Source: Anticarsia gemmatalis
Taxonomy: Eukaryota; Arthropoda; Insecta; Lepidoptera; Erebidae
NCBI RefSeq assembly: GCF_050436995.1
Contig: NC_134764.1
Location: 2,170,001-2,234,000 of the forward strand
DNA length: 64,000 nucleotides
Direction: 5' to 3'
Below the pieces are notes generated by a model that saw only the letters and a program-made list of their open reading frames with translations, did no database searches and was not told where the DNA came from. The position numbers and the translations under genes were made by a program. Below are positions 47,786 to 59,601 of the stretch, piece after piece. Position 1 is the stretch's first letter, and each line of letters opens with the position of its first letter.

Positions 47786-47906
47786 GGTCATGTATCCGAC
47801 AGGTCGTATATAAATAATTGGTGTAGAGAAACTATACTAAAGGAATTGGTGTGAAATGGTAGAGAACAATCAGCTGGAGCGTGGTGGTGACTGGTGAGCT
47901 CACGAG

Positions 47907-50900
47907 TTACAGCTTCTTGTACCAGAACAGATAGTGTTCACCGTCTTCTACTAATAAGTCGTCCACACCTGCAAAGAAACGAAGATCAATCAGTATTACG
48001 GTATTATAAAACGTTGAGGAATTACATTTTTAGTTAGGTAGGTATTTGACTTAACTAACGAATGATGCTGAAATCGAATCTATACTATGACGAATAAACA
48101 AAACATATTTCGTAGTACATGATAAATTTTCGTAGTTCGTGATAAAAGTTTATATTAGTTTTGCAAACTTTTATCAATTCTGTTGGTTTCATATGAAAAA
48201 ATAATTGAAACTTGTTCATATTCCCACAGTCAATGTTACCCAAATGATTCAAAGTTACCCAGATTGACGTTACGTTTAACAAAACAAAAAGGTGGACTGC
48301 GCAAGACCTATACGTCTCATCTGAGGCTAATCAAAATGGCTGAATGTACAAGGAGTACTTATTTATAGCTATTAAATCGTCCAGTATTTACTGCTAAATT
48401 AATTACATACCTAATATCACGCCCGTTATACCCGAAGGGCCTTCGACCCCTAATGTTCCTACCCACGTCTCATCATTAACAATAGACCCTATTTTTACGT
48501 ACTGGATGTTTCCTAGCTCCTTAAGATTTGATTCTTTTAAGGTCAGTTCAAAATTGTATAAAAGTGAAGTGGTTCTTACCAACTGGAGCGACAAGCTGGT
48601 TGCCAGGCGGGCTGGCAGGGTCCGGTATCTCAGGCAGACGGTACAGCAGCCAGTAGTGGTAGCCCATGGGTTCCTCCTTGTGGCCGGCCAGGGTATGCAC
48701 GTAGTGACCGTTGGGCCACTCGCTCGCCTCAAACTTGAACTTAGGGTTGTGTTCGGCCGCCATTTGCATCACGTGGTAGAAGGAGACGTTCCTAGAAAGG
48801 TAATTTTGTTTGATTGAGTTCTGTTTTTTTAGGAGCTATTCAGAAATATAGTATTTGTTTAATCAATTTTAGATTTTTAGGGATAGATGTTCAAAAATAA
48901 ACTGTCCTATTAAGTTTCATTGTAGAAGTTAAAACTGGGGTTTAATGTTATAGAGAAGTACTTATTCTAAATTTTAGTGTCGATTGTAGTCAGTGGTAAA
49001 ATAATTTTATCTGGTTTATTTCCTGACGTTATTGTGAATTTATTACTTCATTTTATAGTCCAAGTTTAAGTGCTTTTTATCTTGATTCGTTTTCTATCCC
49101 ACTTTAATAAAAACGCTAATTGAAATACTGATTAGCATCTCTAGCGGGCGCCTTAGGAACTATTTTTTGCAGTACATTTTAAATGTCAAACATTCGACAC
49201 TCGATAGTACCGGCTGTAGAGAATCGCGCTACAGGTATCGTACTATAACGATGCTTTATAGCACTCGAGAGACCACCTCAAGGACCGCTATACTCTGGCC
49301 ATTTCAAACGTGCGAACTAAGTCATGTTATTTTAACGGAGTCTTTCGCTCGCACTTACACTAGCACATTCCTATGATTCTTTTGATTATGACGTAGTTCG
49401 CACGTTTGTAACGGCCTGAGTATAGTAGGATTAAAGACGTTACCTAGGAGCGACCATGTGCAGGGTGTAGTTCTCAGTGACGTTGGTGCCGAGCCACAGC
49501 GTGTAAGTGAAGGAAACGTTGCGAGCCTCCGAGTCGTTGCTGGTGCTGCCTGACTGATACGCCAGCTTCAGGGTGCCGTCGCCGCCGTTACTGTCTGGAA
49601 GGACCAATAAAATGGTATGTTTTACAAAAGTTTAGTCTCAACTTGTATCGCCGACCAATAATAGCGTTGCTTGGTGAAATCAGAGTAGGAGTCTATAATG
49701 CCAATTATTACAAACCCTAAAGCCCGATTTTTACCGCAGCGGAACGAACCCTAAAGCCCGATTTTTACCGCGAGCGGAACGAAATCTATTTCCAGTATGC
49801 AGTTTGCAAGTTTAACAAAGCCTTTAAAATACTTCAGCTGCTTATAATCCCAACATTATAAAGGTGCGATTATTCAATCACACCTTCATGAAACCATTTC
49901 ATGGCATGCATGATAAAAGTTAAAGTGGTCGCATTAGATGCTCTGGTTTTTTTGTTCTTCCAAAAATTTTATCGTTGTGTTTTCATGCGTGGCGGCATTC
50001 CTTCACACTTTCATGCTTAGTTACCGTGATGTCATAATTTTCCTAAGCAGTTCCTTGTTGTTGTTTATTTCCACTTACCTAATGGTTCATGTCGGCTGTC
50101 AAGCAGCTTATCACTGCAGTGCGGGGGTCGTACAGCGGCCAGCGAGGCGGGGGTCAAGGCGGCGACGGCAGCAGCAGTCTTGGCCACGTCTCCCCACCCG
50201 CCGTCCGCGCTCTGTCGCTCCAGCAGCCACTTGCGAGCCGCTGGGAAGCTCCAGTGCTGGTGCGCGCCGGGACCACTGTCTGAGTCTTCTAGAGCCTGGA
50301 AGAAGAGTTTACTTGAGGTATAAAAATTGGATAGGTGATGATGTGGTCTTTTGTGAATTTTAATTGCAGCGCCTGCCTTCACAGGGAAAGCAAAAGAAAA
50401 ACTGATGAATAATCGGAAAAAGCTACTTTTCAATACTCTCTTTAGAGCAGTCAAGTGGTCAGTCCCTATATTAGAACCTATATCTTACATGGCCGACATT
50501 GTTAAGTTACTTTGTAGTTATTTTCTATATCTGATAGGGCTGCCTGATCTCAAATGTTCCTTCATTATTCGTTTTTATCGTGCTTACCTGTATAGCGAGG
50601 GCCGTAGTAGTAAGAGTACCGAAGCTACCATCAGAGTGCTGCTGACGGGCTAGTCCAGCCATGGGACGTCTCACGAAGTGGATAAGGCTGCGGTGTCTGT
50701 GGTCCTGTACCACGCATCTCAGTGCCAGAATCACCATTGAGATCGTGTCTAAAGATAACACAAAAAGTATGAGCAATATTCATTTGTTTAACTTCATTTT
50801 ATGTTTGGCAGTCGAAAGAGTTATTGCGTGGTTTACTTTTGCTGGTTTTGCCTTAGGTACTGGTTTTATAGCCTTGTAAAACCTTTCAGATTCAGATTCT

Positions 50901-53492
50901 TTCAATAGATAATAGGAAGGTAGGTAATCTGAATCTATTGAAGAATTGATTCTATTACACATTACCTCCATTTCAACAATCCGTAAAAATTTTAAGCATG
51001 TAAAGTCCTTACCAAGACTATGATCAGACGCAGCATTAGCAATATCCAGCAGCCTCCTGATATGGCGACGTCGTACATGAGCAGCTGAAGAACACGCCGC
51101 GAGGGTAGCGTACGCGAACTCCAGGTCATGGGGTGGTTCTCGATGGAGCAGGGCCGCTACTAAGTCGCGGCCGTGGAAGGAGCGCGGGTCCTTGCACAGC
51201 GCGCCAAGAGCTAGCGTGTAGGCAGCCAGGCGCCCGAGTGGGGGAGGAGACTCGTGGTGCCTGCAAAGATTATTGTTGTAGTAATAGGCTTTGAGAAATT
51301 ATTTTCACGTTAAGCACGATTTAATACCCGTTTAGCTATTTAGCCCATATTTGCCCAAACTTATGCACTCATTTACATATGTAAAAATTAACGCACTTAA
51401 CATAAGTATATCTAAGAAATACAGAAATCAGTGATAAAATAGTTCTGGGGATATATTATATGGGTTAGTATTATGTTTTGAAGCCGTGATAGTTTTAAGC
51501 ACTTTAGATGCTTTTCAAATTTTTAATCTCTGGTTAGATGCGTAGCTAAGGTTAAAAGGGGTTAGAATAATATGAAAGTCTTGTAACAAAGATGTTGACT
51601 TTACTTTGGAAGTACTCATAGATGTATAAAACAAGCGTTATATCGCGAATGTATATTAACCAGTCAACTTAAGTATTAAAAGCATTTATGAAGCTATTCC
51701 GTTGATTGCTTTCTGTTTGAGCATAGAATTACAATGTACACAGTATGGTAACTATTTAGGACACACGCGAAATGTATGTCAACATGTTCACAATGTATGT
51801 GCGATTCTAAAAATGTAACGCGATATTGGAGAGGGTAGTGAGTACGTGGTAGATCAGTATGACATGATATAGTCCTATAAGTCATATATTTTGGTCTTCT
51901 GGACTCGAAGTGACTGTTTATCTTTTCGCTATGTTATTTAGACAAAGTAATATTAGAAATTATATTAACTATGATAATGTCCTTCTAGACGAGACTCGGT
52001 TACAGCGGAGAGTTCCACTGAACTTAGACAACTCTGCAGGAGTTTGTAATTGTTTTCTAATTAGTATTAAGCATGCCAAGTGTAGTTATTTACAATGTTC
52101 TCTTTTACGTAAGAAATACATTGAATTGAATTTTGATGAAGTAAGCACGTTTATGATCTTAAAGTTAGTTAGAACTAAGTGTTTTGTCACTGTATTAAAA
52201 CGTGGGTTACTCACTTGGACATCATGAGCAGTATCTCAATCTCCATCTGTTTGGCAGACAGCTGCATCTCCAGGCCTTGCTGTTCTATCTCCTTGCCTGT
52301 GTTGTTTGCCAACTGAAATAGACATGAAAACAATAAGCCGCGAAGAGCAAAAAAAAAATTATCAATAATAACGTGGTTTCGGAGGCGTACAATTCAAGTA
52401 TCTACTTGCATAGAAATATCTTGGGTACCTACATTAAGGAAGTTATGTTCATCTAATCTCAGCTCTAATTGCATTGGGTCATTTGGACCTCAAAAAGAAG
52501 TAATCTTAACAACACAAATACTATTTTTCTTGACATGTTACGATCGATGCATTTTTCGCACGGGATTCCCCTTATCGCGTCCATTTAGATCTTACCCATT
52601 TACTACTGAATACAGGCTTGATTAGTTCAGTATCTACTATTCAAGCCTGTATTCCTCAAATTCAAGCATTTATTTGTTCAGAATACAGGTATCACAAGTG
52701 GTGATACATTATTCCTCTTATGGCAGAAAGGTACTGGTAGGTACGTACCTGTAAAGTCAACATAACATGATGGGTATCATTGCCCCAGCCCCAGTCAGGC
52801 TGGCGGTGCTGCAGCAAGTACTGCAGCGCCTTCTGTATGGCCTGGCCTTCGTTCAGCGTCTCCGTCTCCCAGGCGGTGGTGGTGGAAGTGATCACTGTTG
52901 TTGTCGGCGGCTGCTTAGTGGTCACCGTTGTTGGTGGTTCCGTTTCTGGAGGGAAAGTGAATTTCGATGAGTTTTCCTATTGACGTCACTGGGTGAGGTA
53001 ACATGTCATCAAATTGTTCATGGGTGATGACAAGGCGCTGTTCGTTCGTGCACAAGTAACTTCTTCGTCTAATAGTGTACTGTCTTTTGCTCACACTCTA
53101 CAGGTTAATTTTCTTTTATGTTTACAGCAAGTGTTACAACGGCTTCAGAAATGAAGTAATTGATTGTAGGTGTAGTTGATTAACCTAGTCTTGCTTTTCG
53201 CAGTTTTGCGCTTTAATATCAAAATATAAATAAAATAAATAAATAAATATAAATAAATATGATTGGACAACTCACACACGGTCATTTGATTCCAAACTAA
53301 GCAGAGCTTGTACTATGGTAACCAAATAACTGATAAACATACTTATATACTTCTAAATACATACTTATATAGATACATTAAATTATATGATTTTCTTTAT
53401 CTCTACGGGGATGTAATAAACTTACCAGTTTGACAGTAGACCGTGGTGAAGAAAGTCAAAGCACATAACGTTATTAAGTAACACTGGCCCAT
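47907..53492 (-). CDS. Secreted transcobalamin/intrinsic-factor-related protein (CG3556-like)
   Basis: Nine minus-strand exons, 53426-53492, 52749-52945, 52215-52312, 51013-51260, 50588-50748, 50079-50295, 49444-49594, 48580-48791 and 47907-47968, join in consistent phase to give 470 aa. Residues 1-20 (MGQCYLITLCALTFFTTVYC) are a signal peptide, followed by a Pro/Thr-rich linker to about residue 48. The middle has repeats of the helical-barrel type found in transcobalamin and intrinsic factor: QPDWGWGNDTHHVMLTL (about 72-88), QQHSDGSFGTLTTTALAIQ (239-257) and RQSADGGWGDVAKTAAAV (about 284-301). The C-terminal part, with GYHYWLLYRLPEIPDP and GVDDLLVEDGEHYLFWYKKL, fits the DUF4430 beta domain of the same proteins. 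Vertebrate relatives carry cobalamin; whether the insect protein binds it is not known from sequence. An AG just upstream of the ATG (53503) suggests a separate 5' UTR exon. Possible alternative exons lie at 48411-48512 and 59529-59601. Confidence 0.88.
48411..48512 (-). CDS. Candidate cassette exon of the transcobalamin-like gene
   Basis: Between the last two exons, a 102-nt open segment has a CTAG/GAAAC acceptor and a TTAG/GTATGT donor on the minus strand, both in phase 1, so it can be included or skipped without changing frame. It would add 34 residues including YVKIGSIVNDETWVGTLGVE. A CTGAC branch-like motif lies upstream. The preceding intron would be only 67 nt and its pyrimidine tract is weak, so this may be a chance ORF. 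Confidence 0.3.
49288..49425. mobile_element. MITE with CTATACTC...GAGTATAG inverted ends
   Basis: The left ctatactctggccatttcaaacgtgcgaacta is the inverse of tagttcgcacgtttgtaacggcctgagtatag on the right with few mismatches. It is 138 bp, in the intron between 49594 and 48791 of the transcobalamin-like gene. A relative lies at 30787-30917. Confidence 0.7.
53221..53390 (-). repeat. Truncated tRNA-derived SINE (reverse orientation)
   Basis: After an aataaataaataaatataaa run, the sequence ggacaactcacacacggtca and taagcagagcttgtactatgg matches the copy at 55483-55758 but lacks the tRNA-like head. It lies in intron 1 of the transcobalamin-like gene. Confidence 0.7.
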
Positions 53493-54384
53493 GATGAAGA
53501 TCTGAAACAATAAAAACATTATTAATTAATTACGTAACATACATAGTTTAAGAAAATCATGAGTTTTGTATATCTAGGAATAACACACGGACACAAAGTA
53601 GGGCTACATACACGTATGTTACGAAATATCAAAAACTTATAATCTAGGACCATTCGAAGTAGCTTTTACCTTGATCATACCGCAAGATATGGCCTTTATA
53701 GAAGACAGAGAAACACAGAAAGCAGACAGTGTATTCAGACATTTTCAAACCATCTTTGTATATTCAACATACATAATAAGTGATATAATATGTATATATG
53801 TTTGTAAATATGTGTCTGCACATAAGGCCACATTTAAACGCGATCCACCGCGTCGCTAAAATAATATTTGTACTGTCTACCCCGTGTTGCGAGGGCGTTA
53901 TACGTTGATACATAGCTCGAGGTACCAGGCTATCATAAAACATGTATGGTGGTATGAACACGTCGATGTTAGCGCCAGCTGTCAGGCTGAATGTGGAGGC
54001 CTACTTTCGTACCGTAGAATTAAAATAACTACAGAAGTGTTAGACTTGTTGCGAAATTACTAATTTACTAGTTCTTGGTTCGTTTAAATATGAATATATC
54101 TCTTTTTATATCTAAACAATCCTCCAGTGCTAAAAAATAAACCGAATGTTTTAAAAACTTATAACTATTAGCTGAATTCAAACATAAGAGAAAAGTCTGT
54201 GCTATTCTGTAGAATAAAAATTTGATATTAAAAGTCGGTTTGACGTAACGGACTACAGTATTATGAAATAGTGCAAGAATTCCCAACCTTAAATTTGCCT
54301 ATTAAATAATAAAGTAGCATTTGAGTACTCCCACTTACAAGTCAAAATAAGCATCATTCTGTGATCCTAAGCCATTCTGTGAGC

Positions 54385-54505
54385 CAGTTTCATAGTTTAT
54401 AAATGAGCGTCAGATAACCTACGATACGATAAGCTGACAGCAAACGTATTAAAACTACTGTCAGTGATTAGCTATCTAACATTTATCGAGAAGTGGTGAA
54501 ATCAG
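54385..54505. mobile_element. MITE-like fragment of the 7506-7745 family
   Basis: The left gccagtttcatagtttat and the right atttatcgagaagtggtgaa resemble the end motifs of the 7506 element in inverted arrangement. Divergence is high and no target duplication was found. Confidence 0.35.
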
Positions 54506-55482
54506 GCCTAAAATATTCGAGCGAGATTGTAACCAGTAGTACCGCTCTTCAGCTCACATAACTGAGCGTGTAGCGTCGATCACGGCACAAATCTACCACA
54601 ATACGGCTGCATACACTATTTGACGAGCAGTCGCGCAGTCGTGCGAACACACACACTATACGTTTCCAAATAAAATAACACTGGTGTATTTTTACATGGA
54701 TTTATTTAAACTTGCCTGAGGCTTGTCTGACATTTGTTTTTGTATGCTATCTTTTAACACGGCAAAAATGGTTGTGTGAAATAAACTACGAGCGATAATT
54801 AGACTCTCCTATTATATTGTATAGGTATTTGATTACGCTATTGTTTGGACATAATATAGATATGTGACTTATCTTAAGCTTTACGAAGAGTATAACACAA
54901 AGACGTTTTCTAGCATAGAAATATGAACGTAGAATTGATTCTGAAGAATCTGACCATTAGTGTAAAAACGTTCATATAATTGTACTTACTAAGTCGATTG
55001 TGGCAAACTTAGTAAACGTTATAAGCCGTAGACTGACCGAAAGGCTATTTAAAAACGTCTCTAGCAATCGTGTTTTAAATGAAATCTGTCTGAAAAATCC
55101 AGACGAAACCATTTAGTGGTTTTACCAAATAACAGACACATAAAAGCAACATTCCATTACGTGAATTTGGCAAAATAATCCGGCACTTGTAAACCAAATT
55201 CCTTCTCTCTTTATAATTCGTATGAATGTTTAAACGAAGTATATAAACGTTCCGCGTAATTCCACTTAAGGGTCGAAGCACACCTATCACCTAACAAGCG
55301 GCCCAAACCACACATCACATTGAGCTGTATCCCGATTACTATCGAGTATCAACAACCGGCTAGCTACCGAAAAATGTGAGTAGAAACTATTTTTGGAATA
55401 CATTTTAAATGTGTAGAATCGTGCTATTGTTCTGTATTCCTTACAAGCACTTTTCTAATAGGGTTGGGCAGAGTGCACATAA

Positions 55483-55758
55483 ATAAATAAAATAAATAAA
55501 TATTATTGGACAACTCACACACGGTCATTTTGATTCCAAACTAAGCAGAGCTTGTACTATGGTAATCAAATAACCGATAAACATACTTATATACTTCTAA
55601 ATACATACTTATATAGATACATTAACATCCAGGCTCAGAACAAATACTCGTGCTCATCACACAAAGATTTGTCCCAGGTGGGATTCGAACCCACCACACG
55701 CGGCGCTACGGTTGTTGCGGCGAGGTGACCGCTTAAACCACTGCGCCAAACGTGCAGT
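55483..55758 (-). repeat. tRNA-derived SINE, near full length (reverse orientation)
   Basis: On the minus strand the head gcacgtttggcgcagtggtt (box A TGGCGCAGTGG) and gtgggttcgaatcccacc (box B) is followed by the body gagcacgagtatttgttctg, then accatagtacaagctctgc, and an ATTTATTTAT tail. This is the best copy of a family also seen at 53221 and 57446. It is not a functional tRNA because the head grades into SINE body without a 3' acceptor stem. Confidence 0.8.
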
Positions 55759-56505
55759 TAAACATAAAAATTATCCGATATTACAACACCCAACCGGTCG
55801 ATTGTTCCCGGATAGGATTAACTAGTAAGCGGCGGCATTCTAAGCGAGACCGTATCTAGTGGAGTCGAGTCGATAACACTACATGCTGAATATCATAAAA
55901 TCATTTTGTAGTTTATATTTGGCGGATATCATTGGTCAGTGTCAAAAGCAATGCAGTTGCGACTCGTTTTCCAGTGGATATGTATACTGCAAGCTTTAAA
56001 TCCAGTGGCTACAGGCTATGTACGTTCATAATCGGATTATTGGCGTTTTTTGCGGGAATTCCTAATAAACGTTAACAACGTGAACGGTGTTGCGGTACAA
56101 GTCCGACATTTTGTTAAATTTTCATATTTGCTGTTCTGTTTAGGGGCCAAGCGTAATTGGTGCAGTAGATTTTAGGGAACACTCTGTTTAACATGTTTTT
56201 GTACACAGATTCTCTGTGAAATAAATCTTTGCTAACGCTACTTGATAACTTTTTTACTTATCTAGATGTTTTTTTTACTTGATTTAGGATAATTTAAAAA
56301 AAAGTAAACGTGTAGCTAATCGTGTTATATTTGATTTTACTTATAAAAAGAAAACATTATCTCAGCATATTCAGGGCTTCACAACACAATTTACAATACT
56401 CTATTTCATTAAGTAATTCTATAAAATTTATAAAACACTAGGTAATCTGTGAATGGAAAAGTGATTAGAGTACCTATTCCCCATAATGTTTAAAGTCAAT
56501 CAGTG

Positions 56506-56761
56506 TTTATTATTTCCTCTTTCAAACACCAAAATCTTTATAACCCAGACCACTCAACTTTACTTTCTTTACATCGATATATTCACAGTTGATGTGAGCA
56601 GATTGCATTGTAGTGGGTGCGATGTAGTGTGTAGTGCAAGTTAATTTGAAGTGTGATCGAGTCGCGTCGTCTTCGATACCGGTGATACGACACGAACGCA
56701 ATCTGCGGTGCTGTGGTGCAACATGCAGGGTTTTACTACGAATATGACGCTTTTTATTCAT
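56506..56761 (-). CDS. Doubtful small intronless gene, 79 aa, basic
   Basis: A minus-strand ORF (stop at 56522-56524) starts with MNKKRHIRSKTLHV and is rich in His, Arg and Lys. AATAAA at 56506-56511 lies only about 11 bp past the stop, and AT-rich sequence precedes the ATG. I recognise no domain. It may be a small real gene, a processed pseudogene fragment or chance; length and the poly(A) signal are the only support. Confidence 0.25.
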
Positions 56762-57445
56762 AGTTTTGGCGATAGTTTAGTTGTAGTCTAAATAAATATT
56801 ATTCTCTTTCTCTTTATTTGTTAAAAATATACATTGGGACAGGTAAATTAAAACAAGTTTGTAAAATGAGTGAATTCGTTTGCTAGTCTTGCTAAGATCG
56901 GTCAATGGCTGAATCGATTTAACTGTTTTTGTTTATATAAATTCAGGAATACAGGAAAACACACAAGCGGAGTACAGCTAGGCTTTCATTAATTTTACGT
57001 CTGTTTTTGAAAATACCATTATTAACATCAATAGTCACTATAATTCTATACACCATGTCAAATAAAAAGGGCTCATTGTAATGAGAAATCATTTCGAAAA
57101 TAACATATTAAATTTCGTTGTCGAAAAAAACAAGTTACTCACATACTTGGCACAAGTTTTTCAATAGTAAGCAGAACCATCTAATTCAAAGTGTAGCAAG
57201 TAATAACTCAAAAGTATTGAAGTAGTTGCAAGTGCAATAACTCAATAGCACCGATAGGTTTACTTAATATTCAGTTGAGTGCAGGACACGTCGCAATTGT
57301 CGGCGCTAGCACTTTGTGACACGTATTACCTGCCTATTGGACTTTATACGGAAACTAGGTTTCGTCTAGGACGCTTTTATCAAATTTACCAAGTGTATAA
57401 AAATCTATATAAAAAAAATCTTTTTGGTATCACTGAAGTAAAAGA

Positions 57446-57655
57446 AATAAATAAATAAATATAAATATTGTGGGACTACTTACACGCACGGTAATCTGAT
57501 TCCAAATTAAGCAGAGCTTGTACTATGGTAACCAGATAACCGATAATATTCTTCTAAATACATACTTATAGAGATAAATTAACAACCAGGTTCAGAATAA
57601 ATACTCGTGCTCATCACACAAATATTTATCCCGGGTGGGATTCGAACCCAAATAG
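57446..57655 (-). repeat. Truncated tRNA-derived SINE (reverse orientation)
   Basis: aaataaataaatataaatat, then taagcagagcttgtactatgg, tactcgtgctcatcacacaa and tgggattcgaaccca match the 55483 copy, ending inside the box B region, so the box A end is missing. Confidence 0.7.
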
Positions 57656-59528
57656 GTGAAAATATAGTTGGAGTCAGTGACTTCGGCGTGGAAGGATTCC
57701 TTAGGTTATAAAGTATGTATCTCGTGCGTAATCCAGGTTTATATCCACTATGTGGGAAATTTCTCTATTCATTCGTTTTTGCCTGAAGGATTAACACGTA
57801 CACACACCCTCACAAACTAATAGGACTTCAGGCAATACGTAATTTTTTATGTGATATCAAAATGTACATTGAAGTTTCAAAGAAAATATTGTATAAATTG
57901 CTCGACATTTTATTATAAGGGATGTATTTTGACTTTTCATGTAGAAAATTGCGTAACAACCCAAATCTTATCTGCTATGAAAATTTACTCTTTAAGTATA
58001 ATTTACAAAATATTATTCTAACAGTTTCCAACTTTTGAACTAAATAACAGTTTTGAATAGCAATATTATAGTTGTACAAGTCCCCTCGTTTCTTAGTTAA
58101 CATTCTAAGCAGGTAATATACAAAATGGCTTTTAAATTTTCTACTAGATTGCAAATAACATAGTTCACAAACAAATTGCATCTTGCTACAGTCGATTGGC
58201 TCCAATTCTCTCTGGGATAATGCGTAGCTTCATTTTTCCTTATATTTTATAATAGCGATGAAAAGCAATACATGGAAATGAAAATGAGACGACCGGACGC
58301 ATAATTTAAGAGACCATACTTTCTATTTTTGTTGTTGGTTGGTAGTACAGATACATGCTTGAATAGTCAATTATTTCGGGAGTTCTTAATTTTTTATATT
58401 TAAGAGTATATTATGTATAAGAATTTAGTCGTAACTATTGATGAATTGAATATTTTAGATTTACTTGTTGTGCTTTCTCTAGATAAAGTTAGTCATCAAT
58501 AACGCATTACTGAGTCTTTACAAAACAGTTTTACATCCGTCAGCCACTGATTGAAAGTCACGTGCATGAATATGAATAAACTTTCATATTTCGTTCACAA
58601 AATACCGCTGTTTTTAATTAAACACGCGTTTTAATTTTAAATGAACATATTTCAGTTATTTTAACACGTCTGTTTTTGTTATTAATATGACTGTAATCAA
58701 TACATGTAAAATTAACTTAAAATTGGCTTTAAAATTAACTCTTTTTTCTGTAAACGCAGCTCGTTCGATGACAGAGGCAGACATCAGTATCGATTTCATA
58801 TTACCCTGGTACAAAATAAGCTCTCTACCAGGGGAGAATAAATCATGCAGCGAACAATTTGTTAAAATGGAGGCGCCAACGGCAAATATTGCATCGTCAT
58901 CCAAAACTGTTTCGTTTTTATATTTCGTACTAACTTTTACCGACGATTTCGTCTACGGTGGATGATTTTTGATGGAAAACCGGGAATAAAAAGTCGTTCT
59001 AATACTATAGATGTAGATTTATAAAACCCATTTGACAATTTAAAAGATTGTTTCTTCACATAAACACATTTTCTCCATTAAAGTAAAAGTATTACTTAGC
59101 ACATCTTCAACGTTTTAACAAATAGAAAACATAAAAGTTTTCTTTCTAATCGGGAAATTCTTTGCAGTTGTCTTTGCCATTACCTTTGTGCACCGCTCGT
59201 TAGGTTCACTTCGTTTGATAAATAAGTAAGTTGTATAAAATGTACGCAGGTATAAAGTTTAATAGTTTTCATCAAAAAATTACATTATTATATTATTTAC
59301 TGTTCTTGTAATCGACTAACAACTACACAGACAACTAACTCCATTGTTAAATAAGAAGAAAATAATATTATTTAATTAATATTTGAGGCTTGTTGAAAAA
59401 AGGAACAAATAAAGAAACAAATCCCGTACAAAGGTGTCCATTTTGTATTGCTCGGATAACCAGGCGTTCAATCGTCTCAAAGCAAATATACTAGGGCGCC
59501 AGAGGTATAGGGGAGTCCAAACACTCAC

Positions 59529-59601
59529 GTCGCAATATTTGCACGCACGCGGACACCAGGGCGACGAATAAAAAGACTCTGGATAATGCTTTGACCAACA
59601 T
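59529..59601 (-). CDS. Signal-peptide exon; possible alternative first exon of the transcobalamin-like gene
   Basis: On the minus strand ATG opens 24 codons (MLVKALSRVFLFVALVSACV and four more) followed by a strong donor C/GTGAGT in phase 1. The segment has the form of a signal peptide: a Lys/Arg start, a hydrophobic core and a small-residue cleavage zone. Phase 1 is also the phase of the known first exon (53426-53492), so it could splice to 52945 and swap one signal peptide for another. No other downstream exons were found to which it could belong, but a separate gene cannot be excluded. Confidence 0.45.

Larger units (their letters stand above)
42140..47906. other. Region between the convergent 3' ends of ENTPD and the transcobalamin-like gene
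   Basis: 5.8 kb without a recognisable gene. Candidate poly(A) signals for ENTPD lie at 43609-43614 and 45364-45369. Minus-strand TTTATT clusters near 47131-47145 could end the transcobalamin-like transcript. Also present are two SINE fragments (42874, 47636), a 43-bp tandem array (46479-46700) and a weak inverted pair around gaatggcaatactaag (about 44493) and gagtattgccat (about 44870) that may be the ends of a 0.4-kb element. Confidence 0.5.
53493..59528. other. Upstream region of the transcobalamin-like gene
   Basis: 6 kb with no assembled coding exon besides the doubtful ORF at 56522-56761. It holds the MITE fragment (54385) and two SINEs (55483, 57446). A 5' UTR exon of the transcobalamin-like gene is expected somewhere here, since a splice acceptor precedes its ATG, but I cannot place it. 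Confidence 0.45.

Noticed and set aside
50089..50363. Plus-strand Gly/Arg-rich ORFs
   Set aside because: They are antisense of exon 6 of the transcobalamin-like gene, whose frame and splice sites are clear.
55680..55758. tRNA-like segment on the minus strand
   Set aside because: It is the head of a SINE family with other copies in the window, and no matching acceptor stem is present.
58656..58965. Overlapping ORFs of 82 and 92 codons on opposite strands
   Set aside because: Neither has a recognisable domain, the minus one needs a TTG start, and no splice or poly(A) context supports a gene.
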